Assembly (NCBI GenBank): GCA_019916065.1
Contig: CM034236.1
Span: forward strand, 20,477,508 to 20,541,507
Reading direction: 5' to 3'
DNA from: Vitellaria paradoxa
Lineage: Eukaryota > Streptophyta > Magnoliopsida > Ericales > Sapotaceae
Length of the DNA stretch: 64,000 nucleotides
Translations under genes and position numbers: made by a program
The notes under the pieces: model-generated
Told to the model about the DNA's origin: nothing
What the model saw: only the letters and a program-made list of their open reading frames with translations
Databases searched by the model: none
In this document: positions 22,671-33,020 of the stretch, in pieces
Position numbering within the stretch: the first letter of the stretch is position 1
Layout: every line of letters begins with the position of its first letter

Positions 22671-25137
22671 GTTTCAACTAGAAACTTCCTAGGGTTATTC
22701 CGAGCAATTCGACGCTGGAATTCCCGCGCAATTCGTTCCTGTAAGTCACTTGCGCTTAGAACTCACATGTTAAGTTTCGTTGAGATTGAAGGCCGTATGC
22801 TCAGTATAAGCAATTGACTCCTACTTGAAAAGTTCTAAGTTTTATATTTCAACAAGGAACTTCCCGGGGCCATTCCTAGTGATTCGACACTCAGACTCCT
22901 ATGCATTCATTCCTGCAAGTCACTCATGCCTAGAACTCACTACACCTCAAATTTGGTTGACATCAGATGATGTATGCTCGGTTTGAGCAGTTGACTCCTA
23001 CTCAGGAAATCCTAAGTTTCATGCTTCATGTTTCAACTAGAAACTACCCGAGGCCATTCCAAGTGATTCGATGCACGAATTTCTGTGCGGTTCATTCCTC
23101 CAAGTCACTCCTTCCTAGAACTCACTATAGGCCAAGTTTCGTTGAGATCAAAGGCCGTCCACTTAGTTTAGTAGTTGACTACTACTTGGGAAGTTCCAAG
23201 TTTTATGTTTCAACTAGGAACTTTTGAACACCTTCTGAGTGATCTGATACTCAGATTCCCCCACAGTATATTCTTGCAAGTCATTTGTACGTAAAACTCA
23301 CTACACGTCAAGTTCCGTTGACATCAGATAACGTATGCTTGGTTTTAGCAGTTGACTTCTACTTGAGAAGTTCTAAGTTTCATGTTTCAACTAGGAACTT
23401 CTTGGGGCCATTCTGAGTAACCCAACACTTAAATTCTCACGCATTCGTTCCTATAAGTCGCTCTTGTCTAGAACTCGTTACACGTCAAGTTTCATTGACA
23501 TCGAACATCATATGCTCGGTTTGAATAGTTGACTCCTACTTAGGGGATCCTAAGTTTCATGTTTCAACATGGAATTTTTAGACTCCATTACAAGCAATCC
23601 GACCCTCAGATTCTCGTGCAATTCATTCCTACAAATCAATTCTACCTGGAACTCACTACACATCAAGTTTCATTAAGATCGGCGGCCATATGCTCAGTTT
23701 GAGTAGTTGACTCCTACTTGGGAAGTTCTTAGTTTCATGTTTCAACTAGAAACTTCCTAGTGCCATTCTAAATGATCCAATGCTCGGATTCCCATGTGGT
23801 TCATTCCTACAAGTCATTCGTGCTTAGAAATCACTACACATCAATTTCCATTGACATCAAATGCCATATGTTCAAATTGACTCCTACTTGAGAATCCTAA
23901 GTTCCATATTTCAACTACAAACTACCCAAGGCTATTCTGAGCAATCCAACACTTAGATTCTCATACGATTTGTTCCTGCAACTCATTTGTGCTTGGAACT
24001 CACTACACGTCAAATTTCATTGAGATCAGAGGTCATATGCTTGGTTTGTGCAATTTATTCCTACTTGGGACGTTCTAAGTTTCATGTTTTAACTAAGAAC
24101 TTTCTGATGCCATTCTGAGTGATCCAACATTTAGATTCCCATGCGGTTCATTCTTGTAAGTCACTTGTGTCTAAAACTTGTTACATGTCATCTAACATTG
24201 AGATCAAATACTGTATGCACGGTTTGAGTAGTTAATTCCTACTTAGAGAATCCTAAGTTTTATATTTCAACTAAAAACTAGCTAAGGCTATTTTGAACGA
24301 TCTGACACTTAGATTTCCATGCAATTTGTTCCTGCAAGTCACTTGTACCTTGAACTCACTACATGTCAAGTTTTGTTGAGATCGAAGGTCGTATGCATGG
24401 TTTGAGCAGTTGACTCCTATTTGGGGAATTGTAAGTTTCATATTTCAACTAGAAATTATCTAGGGTCATTCCAAGCAATCTGACACTCTAATTCCCTCGT
24501 AGTTTGTTCTTGTAAGTCACTCGTGCCTAGAGCTCACTACATGTCAAGTTTCGTTGAGATTGGAGACCGTACGCTCGGTTTGAGTAGTTGACTTCTACTT
24601 AAGAAGTTCTAAGTTTTATGTTTTCAACTAGGAACTTTTCGGTGCCATTCTAAGTGATCCAACACTCAGATTCCTGTGCAATTCATTTCTATTAGTTACT
24701 GGTGCAAAAAACTTGCTACACGTCATCTAAAATTGACATCGAATGTTGCATGCTCGGTTTGAGCAATTGACTCATACTTGGAGAATCCTAAATTTTCTGT
24801 TTTAACTAGAAATTACCCAAGGCCATTCTGAGTAATCTGATGCTTAGACTCCCACACGATTTGTTCTTATAAGTCACTCGTGTCTAGAACTCACTACACA
24901 TCAAGTTTTGTCGAAATCGGAGGCCATATGCTCGGTTTGAGCAGTTGACTCTTACTTGGGAAGGTCTAAGTTTCATGTTTCAACTAGGAACTTCCCAGGG
25001 CCATTTTGAGCGATCCCATGCTCAAATTCCCACACGGTTTGTTCCAACAAGTCACTCGTGCCTAGAACTCACTGCACATCAAGTTCTATTAACATCAGAT
25101 GTTGTATACTTGGTTTAAGGAGTTGACTCCTACTTGG
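22671..25137 (+). repeat. Satellite array A: about 14 units of 178 bp
   Basis: The landmark gttgactcctacttg (with variants) recurs at about 22812, 22990, 23174, 23351, 23528, 23706, 23876, 24053, 24231, 24409, 24587, 24766, 24944 and 25122. Spacing is 177-179 bp except for one shortened unit and one lengthened unit. Units differ by roughly a tenth to a fifth of positions. They tend to alternate between a type with ggaagttctaag and caactaggaacttccc and a type with gagaatcctaag and caactagaaactaccc, i.e. a loose two-unit higher-order pattern. Nothing in it is coding; short open frames are accidents. Confidence 0.93.
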
Positions 25138-28100
25138 CTATTAGTGACTTGCTAGAACAAACAGCAAGAGAATTTGAGACCCAAGTTACTCGTAATCTTA
25201 GAAGGTAGGTTTAAGTTAAAACTTTGAACTTAGAGTTTGAAAAATAGCCCTTCAACCGCCCAAACTGAGCAAACAAGCTATGATGCTCATGAAACTCAAA
25301 AGGTAGGGTCTCGTAGGCATTAGTAACCTACTAGAACAAATAGTACGAGAATCCGAGACCTAAGCAAATGGGCTCCAATGCCCGTGAAACATTAGAGGCA
25401 TAATCTCTTGGCCATTAGTGATCTATTAGAACGAATAACATAAGACTCCTAGACTTAAGGTACTCCTAATCTTAGAAATTATGTTTAAGTTGAAACTTTG
25501 AACTTAAAACTTGAAAAATAGCCTCCAGCCACCCAAAACGATCAAACGGGCTGCGATGCTACTGAAACACGAGAGGCACGATCTCTTAGCCATTAATGAT
25601 CTACTGGAACAAACAACGTAAGAATCTGAGACTTGGGGTGTTCTTAATTTTAGAAATTATATTTAAGTTAAAATTTTGAACATAGAACTTGAAAAATAGT
25701 TTCCACTCACATAAACCAAGCAAATAGAATCCGATGACCTTGAAACTTGAGGGGCATGATATCTTGGTCATTATTGGCATGCTAGAGTAAACGTGAAAGA
25801 ATTTGAGACTTGGGGTTCTTGTAATTTAAGAAAGTATATTTAAGTTGAAAACTTGAAGTTAGAACATGTAATTTTAGAAAGTATATTTAAGTTGAAACTT
25901 TGAGGTTAGAACATGAAACATAGCCTCCAATCGGCTAAACTGAGTAAATGTGCTTTAATGCTTGTGAAACTCAATAGGCACAATCTCTTGGCCATTAATG
26001 ACCTGTTTCAATAATGGCATAAGAATCTAAGACCTGGGGTGCTCTTAAACTTAGAAAGTAAGTTTTAGTTGAAACTTTGAATTTAGAACTTTAAAAATAG
26101 CGTCCAACCAACCAAATCAAGCAACCAAGCTCCGATGCCTATGAAACTCGAGGGACATGATATCTTGGTCATTAGTGACTCGTTGGGACAAATGGCATAA
26201 GAATCTGAGACTTGGAGTGCTCGTAATCTTAGAAATTATGTTTAAATTGAAACTTTAAAATTAGAACATGAAACATATCCTCCTATTAACCAAACTAAGG
26301 AAACGGGCTTCCATGCTTGTGAAATTTGAGGGGGATGATCTCTTGCCCATTTATGATCTAGTGGAATAAACGACACGAGAATCTGAGCACGCAGCACTTG
26401 TAATCTTAGAAAATAAGTTTAAGTTGAAACTCCAAACTTAGGACTTCAAAAATAGCATCCAACCAAGCAAACGGGTACCAATGCTCGTAAAAATTAAAAG
26501 GAACAATCTTGTGATCATTAGTTATCTACTAGAACAAATGGCGTGAGAGTCCGAGGCTTGAGATGCTCGTAATCTTTGAAAGTTGGTTTAAGTTGAAACT
26601 TTAAATTTAGAACTTCAAAAATTACCTCAAACCGCTCAAACGGAGCAAACAGGCTCCAATACTCGTGTAGCTCGAGTGGTAGTCTCTTAGCTTTTAGTGA
26701 CCTATTGGAACAAACGGTGTAAGAATCCAAGACTTAGGGTGCTTGTAATCTTAATAAGTAGGTTTTAGTTAAAACATTGAACCTAGAACTTGAAAAATAG
26801 CCTCCAACAGCCCAAACTGAGCAAACGAGCCCCAATGCTTGTGAAACTTAAGGGGCATAATCTTATGGCATTATGACTTGCCATAATAAACAGTGCAAGC
26901 ATCCAAGACCTAGGGTGAATGTAATCTTAGAAAGTAGGTTTAAGTTGACATTTTGAACTTGGAATTTGAAAAATATCCTCCAACCTCCCAAATTGAGCAA
27001 ATGGGGTCTGATGCCCCTGAAATTCAAGAGGCACAATCACTTGGCTATTAGGGACCTACTAGAATATATGGTTTGAGAATCTGAGACTCGAGGTGCTCTT
27101 AATCTAGAAAAAAATATTTAAGTTTAAAGTTTAGACTTAGAACTTTAAAAATAGCCTCCGACCGCTCAAATAGAGCAAACGGATACTGATGTCCATGAAA
27201 CTTAAGAGGCATGATCTTCTGGCCATTAGTGACTTGCCAAAACATACAACGCAAGAATCCGATATCCAAAGTGCTCGTAATCTTATAAAGCATGTTTTAA
27301 TTGAAACTATGAACTTAAAACTTAAAAAATTGCCTCCAACTGCCCAAATCAAGCTAATGGGCTTTGATGCTTGTGAAACTCGACGAGCGTGATCCAATGG
27401 CCATTAGTGACCTGTAAGAACATATGGAGCAAGAACCTGAGACATGTGGTGCTCATAAACTTAAATATTAGATTTAAGTTGAAACTATAAACTTAGAACT
27501 TGAAAAGTAGCCTCCAACCACTCCAACCACCTAAACAGAGCAAACAAGCTCTAATACCCATAAAACTCAAGGGGTACAATCTCTTAGCCATTAGTGACCT
27601 ATTGGAACATATAGCATGAGAACCAAGACTTGAGGTTTTCATAATCATAGAAAATATGTTTAAGTTGAAATTTTGAACTTAGAACTTGAAAACTAGTCTT
27701 TAACCACCCAAATTGAGCAAACAGGCTCTAATGTTTATAAAACTTGAAGGGCATGATCTTTTGGCCATTAGAGACCAGGTAGAATAAACGACACAAAAAT
27801 CCAAGACCCAGGGTGCTCGTAATCTTTGAAAGTAGGTTTAAGTTGAAACTTTAAATTTAGAACTTGAAAAATAGCCTCCAACCACCTAAACTGAGTAAAC
27901 GAGCTTTGATGCCCATAAAACTCGAGAGGTACAATCGCTTGGCCATTAGTGATCTATTGTAACATATAGCATAAGAATCTAAGACCTGGGGTGCTTGAAA
28001 TCTTAGAAAGTAGATTTAAGTTGAAACTTAAAATTTAGAACTTGAAAAATAGCTTCCAACCATCCAAACTGAGCAAAAAGGTTTTGATGCCTATAAAACT

Positions 28101-28565
28101 CAAGGAGCATGATTTTCTTGGCCATTAGTGAGCTACTGGAACATATGGCACGAGAATTCTAGACCCAGTGTGCTCATAATCTTTGAAAAGTAGGTTTAAG
28201 TTGAACTTTGAACTTAGAACTTAAAAAATAGCCAACAACCACCAATACTGAACAAATATGCTCCGATGCCCGTGAAACTCAAAGGGCACAATCTCTTTGC
28301 CATTAGTGATTTGCTGGAATAAACGGCTCAAGAATGCGAGACCTGGGGTGCTTGTAATTTTCAAAAGTAGGTTTAAGTTGAAATTTTGAACTTATAACTT
28401 GAAAAATAGCCTCTAATCGCCCAAACCCAGCAAACAGGCTCTGCTGCTTGTAAAACTCGAGATGCATGATCTCTTTGGCATTAGTGACCTGTTGGAACAA
28501 ACGGCTCGAGAATCTAAGACCCAATGTGCTCACAGTTTTACAAAGTAGGTTTAAATTTAAACTTG
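25138..28565 (-). repeat. Satellite array B: about 19 units, same 178-bp family, inverted
   Basis: The landmark gaacttagaacttgaaaaatag recurs about every 177-178 bp, with one internal deletion (near 25360) and one 48-bp local duplication (near 25860). At first sight it is unrelated to array A. The reverse complement of a unit, however, aligns with an array A unit over at least 145 bp in the same register without net gaps: tcaagttt / tcgagttt, tcggag.cc.t.tgctc.gtttg.gc.gttg, aagttctaagtt, gtttcaact, and gtttgttcc.caagtcact. The two arrays are thus one satellite family in opposite orientation, long diverged. Non-coding. Confidence 0.9.
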
Positions 28566-28598
28566 TATAGTTTAAAATTTCTTACCTAATTTTATTTA

Positions 28599-29695
28599 GG
28601 GGTAATTTCCTTTATACCCTTGTACTTAGAGTGAAAATCACTTACACCCTGATGCTTGTTATTATGTACTAATATATCCTGTACTTATTATTAAAGTGCA
28701 AAGTTAGATGGAATTATTAAAGTTAACGATACGTGCACATAAAAATTGCAAGTGATGAATATCCAACAAAAAAAAAAAAAAAAAAAGGATGAAGAGATAA
28801 AAATACCCTTCACTCACACCTTCTAAGCTTCTATTGCTGACATAGCCACCGACTTCGATCCTCTCGGATAAGAACTCCCCGACAAGATCTCCCTTCTCGT
28901 TAGCTACTTTCCTTTCGACATTGATTCTCTTAAGAACTAATCCACTAGGGAGGAAGAACCACATTAACCCAAGGTTAGGGTTTTCGGGTATAACAGTTAC
29001 TTATATAAAAGAAACTTCAATTTCTCAAGAAATCCAGGCTAGATCTGATTAAATCTTCACCAAAGTCTTATTTTTTCATTTATATTTGTCTAATTCTCTT
29101 AGTTTTTTCTTTTCATTTCTTTTCTTTTCTTTTTAATCAATGGGTTTCACGAGTAGGAGATTGAGGAAATCTTAGGGATTGAGTTTGTTGTTTTGCTTGG
29201 AATTGGAATCTGAGAGATGGGTTGGAGGCTCTTCAGTTAATAGAGTTTCTAATTTGTCTAATTCTTCAATCTACTTCTTATTTGTGTTATATATATATGT
29301 TGTGCGTTTTGCACAGATTTTGTGTTTTCCACATTTTAAATCACAAATGATGATTGTGTATTTTGTAATATTTTCTTATTTAGTTCCTAAAAAAGTGGGG
29401 ACAAAAATTGGATTAGTTTGTTTATTTGCACTCTCTTTGCTGGTGAGCATTAATTTGTTTGTTTGAAGCTTTTTGTAATGGTGAAAATTGTGTTGAGGGA
29501 GAAACATGGAAGAATAAAAGAGAGATAAAATGATGGTGAAGAAGAAGAGGGTAATTCTGTCTTTTTACTATTAACGTAATGCTGTCCACTGTTGCACTTT
29601 GATAATGAGTACAAGGGATATTAGTACATAATAATAAGACACATGGGGTGTAAGTTATTTTCACTCAAATTACAGGGAATATAAGACAATCGCTC
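28599..29695. mobile_element. MULE-type element with long inverted repeats, possible captured sequence
   Basis: About 150 bp at each end form an inverted repeat (for example gagtgaaaatcacttacacc at 28631 and, inverted, gagtgaaaataacttacacc near 29660; gtacttattattaaagtgca and its inverse). The flanks ttttattta and tttttatat are only partly alike as a 9-bp duplication. The middle is richer in G and C, with a CT-rich leader-like stretch (29090-29140) followed by an ATG-containing exon-like patch. It looks like host-gene 5' sequence, as in Pack-MULEs. No frame is long enough to identify the source. Confidence 0.65.
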
Positions 29696-29875
29696 TTTTT
29701 ATATATTTATATTGATAATTTTAAATTAATTAATAATATTTATTTTTTTAGGTTTTATTAAGCAGTGGAGCAGTCATCATATGTTTCATTTTATTTTGTT
29801 TTTTTTTTTTTTTTTAATTCTTCTTTGGAATTGCATTAAATTTCCTTGTAATTCAAAACTTTGTAATTTTATGAA

Positions 29876-30672
29876 GGGTAAAGTACAAAAACTATTCTTA
29901 CAATTTACATTCGGTGTCACTTTAATTCTGCACGTTTCAATTATAACAGTCAAATCCCTACACTTTTGATCAAGTAATAATTTTGTCCTTCTGTTGGTTG
30001 GCTATCACATACAATCATTAGACTGAAAGTAAAAAGGTAATTTTATAGAGTAAAGTACAAAAACCACCACTTATAGTTTATTCTAAGTTTCACTTTAGTC
30101 CCTTATATTTCAATTGTAATAGTCAAATTACTAGAGTTTTGGTCTATATTTGAAATATTTTTTTATTAAATTATTTTTAATAAATAATATAATCTAAAAT
30201 ATATTTTATTAAATTATATAATATATTTTTAATTTAAAATATACTTTATTAAAATTTTAATAAATAATATAATTAAATTAATATTTAATTTAGTTTAATT
30301 AATATGAAGTATATTTTATTAAATTAAATTATTTTTTAAAAATTTTAAAAATTAAATATTTTATTAAAAAAATTAATTTGTGATTATATTTCTAAACGTA
30401 ATTTCAATTTGTATTTCAAGAAAAAAATGATAAAAAAAAACAAAAATCAGAAAATGTAAAGAGTTAAACGCAAATAAAAAAGATTGTGTGTAAATTATAA
30501 AAGAAACTATCTTTTTACCCTCAATCTAACAGTTAAATGTAATGGGCAAGTAACGAAAGGACTGAATTACTACTTGACCAAAAAAGTAAGGATTTAACTA
30601 TTACAATTAAAATGTGTAGGACTAAAGTAACATCCGAGTGTAAACTGTAGGGTAATTTTTGTACTTTACTCT
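29876..30672. mobile_element. MULE-type element with duplicated left arm
   Basis: The left arm (29876-30046; gggtaaagtacaaaaac, ttcaattataacagtcaaat, gatcaagtaataa) is matched by an inverted right arm ending gtactttactct at 30672. A second left-arm copy starts at 30047 (agagtaaagtacaaaaacc...), directly after the first. The interior 30160-30470 is almost pure AT. No coding sequence. No exact target duplication is evident. Confidence 0.65.
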
Positions 30673-30689
30673 TTTATTAACATAAATTA

Positions 30690-31089
30690 GAAATTTATTG
30701 TTAGTTTATTCTTTTGGTGTGTGTATAATTTTAATATTACTATTAAATTTTATAAAATTTTACAGTACATATAGGTATAGAATAAGAAAAATAAAAAAAA
30801 TTATAAAAAATAATAATATTAACAACCGCCTTTAGCGTTTTAGTAACTCCCCAAAGCAGTCACTAAAAGTAAAATGAAAAAATTTTTAGTGATCACTTTT
30901 TGGCAGTTGCTAAAACCTTCAAGGCAATTGCTAATATTTAAAAAAAGTTTTTGCACTTCTTATAAATGGTAATCGCTAAAGGTATCGCCAATATCTTGTG
31001 ACTACCACTAATAGCCATTAGCGTTAGCGACCAACCATTGACGGTCGGAAAAAGATATTAGTGATCACTTTCACCGATTGCTAGTAGTG
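30690..31089. mobile_element. Right end of a CACTA element
   Basis: The end gattgctagtagtg reads CACTACTAGCAATCGG on the minus strand. The adjoining 30825-31085 is filled with subterminal-type repeats (gcagtcactaaaag, agtgatcactttttgg, gcagttgctaaaacc, gtattagtgatcact-like). The left end was not located; it is either lost under the MULE-type elements or is the CACTA-like end at 22013. Confidence 0.6.
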
Positions 31090-32400
31090 CTGATTTTGGT
31101 AATATACAAAGGGTATAAAAGTAATCACATAAAAAACATTATTGTACAAAGAAAAAATTTCTTAAAAAAAAAAAGGAAATCGTAATAACGTCGTAATGAT
31201 AAATTTATAATAAAATATATCTTTTCCTAAAATTTTATATTGAGTAATTTACAACTCTTTTACGGCTATATTTTTTTCAAGGTAATATGGCACATGACAA
31301 AATGTACCGTTTAAATCACGAACAAACTAAGTTTTACGAATTCGGCAACCAAATATGCCTTGACAAAAACAAATCATTCTAAGTTGCTCATTCCAGGGGT
31401 GTGAATTATATTTTTACAAATTGTGGACGGACAAAATTGTAAAAAATTTATTAGGCCTAATTTGATATAAGACAATGAAATAAACATTCTTATATTTTTA
31501 TGTTATTATTTTATTTAGTATATTTATTTGAAATTCTATTTTATATTTATTTCAAATAATACTTCTTTTAAAGGAATAAAATGAAATAAAATGATAATAT
31601 AAAAATAAAGATTTAATTTCAACCACTTGTATCAAATTCGGCTTTAGAATTAATCCCTAACCAAAAATTGATAAACATTGACCTATTGCTTATCAATTTA
31701 TAATAATGCACATGTGGCGGTTGGCACAAAACCGAAAAAAAAAAAAAAAAAAATTTGCTGATTGTTTTTTAATTTTTTTTACCAACTAGAAAATTAATTT
31801 TTATTAATTTCTCTAATTTTTATTAATATTTTTTAATTTTCCATACTTTTATTAATTTTCTCTAATTTTTTAATTTCCGTAAAATTTTACCAAATATTTA
31901 ATTAATAACTAAAATATCATGTGTCAACCTCATATACAAAGTTAAATTGTTTTTTTCATACACCCAAACAATCCTATATAATTAAGGTTAAACAAAATTT
32001 ACTCAAATAATACGTATTTAAAAATAAAAAATATATTATGAAATAAAATATTCACAAAAATATTATAACAAGTGTACTAAAATTAGAAAAATAAAATATT
32101 TGTAATTTTATGTGAATATTATTTTACGACGATTAAATTATAAAATTTCTATTTTAATTTAGAAAAATTAATCATTTCTTTAGCCCATCATATATATTCA
32201 TATTAATCTATTAAGAGGTATTTAAAATATAATAAAAAATGAGATAAAATGAAATAATTTAAGATAATTTATAAATTTATATTTATTCACAGAGTAAAAA
32301 GTAAATAAATTTTTAAAATTTTTAAATAATCTTTCAGTACACCTAATACGTCCCAAACCTGTGGGTGTTGTAATGAGCCAAGTTGTTAATTTCAACACCT
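31090..32400. other. Upstream flank of the PDCB gene, no gene
   Basis: AT-rich DNA with long A runs (for example 31735-31753). Arms resembling small MITEs of the 'caccaaacg' kind are visible near 31740-31990 but not cleanly bounded. A TATA-like tttataataaatt at about 32412 is a possible core promoter for the gene that follows, about 210 bp upstream of its ATG. Confidence 0.35.
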
Positions 32401-32622
32401 TTTTCTTTAAAGGCTTTATAATAAATTAAAAAAAAAAAACTATTCATTAAAAAAAAAAAAAAGAAAAAAAGAGGGAGACAAAAGAAAAAGTAAAAGCCAA
32501 AATAAAACAAACGAACAGAGCAAGGACCCACCAGCAAAGAAAGCACTCTTCCCCTCGATTCTCTCACTCTAAGCTTGCTCTCTTTTGCTTTACCAACTCA
32601 CTCAATACTCACTATCCAGGCC

Positions 32623-32965
32623 ATGGGATCATCGCTGTTAAAGGTGGTGGCGATGACAGCTCTGCTGATGGGACTGTCGTCTCTGATTACCAGCAACGGC
32701 GGAGGAGTGGTGGTGGTGATGGTGGAAGCAACATGGTGCGTGGCAAGGAGCGACGCCAGCGACCAGGCGCTGCAGACGGCGCTGGACTACGCGTGCGGCG
32801 CCGGAGCCGACTGTCAGCCCATCCAGTCGTCTGGGCTCTGCTACCTCCCCAACACAATGCAGGCTCACGCTTCCTATGCCTTCAATAGCTACTACCAGCT
32901 GAAATCCAATGCCCCCGGCAGCTGTGACTTCTCCGGCATCGCCACCGTCGCCAAAACCGACCCCA
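32623..32965 (+). CDS. PDCB-like gene, exon 1
   Basis: Encodes the signal peptide and most of the X8 domain up to AKTDP plus one base of the Ser codon. The donor is A|GTTCGG at 32966. This exon is clearly more GC-rich than the flanking DNA. The open frame continues a few codons into intron 1 only because that intron starts with a (CT)n run. Confidence 0.9.
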
Positions 32966-32986
32966 GTTCGGCCTCTCTACCTCCGT

Positions 32987-33020
<34 letters not shown>

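Noticed and set aside
22671..28565. Short frames within the satellite arrays and the idea of a CRISPR-like or minisatellite gene
   Set aside because: Units are 178 bp, diverged, with no spacer/repeat distinction and no frame conserved between units; the genome is eukaryotic.
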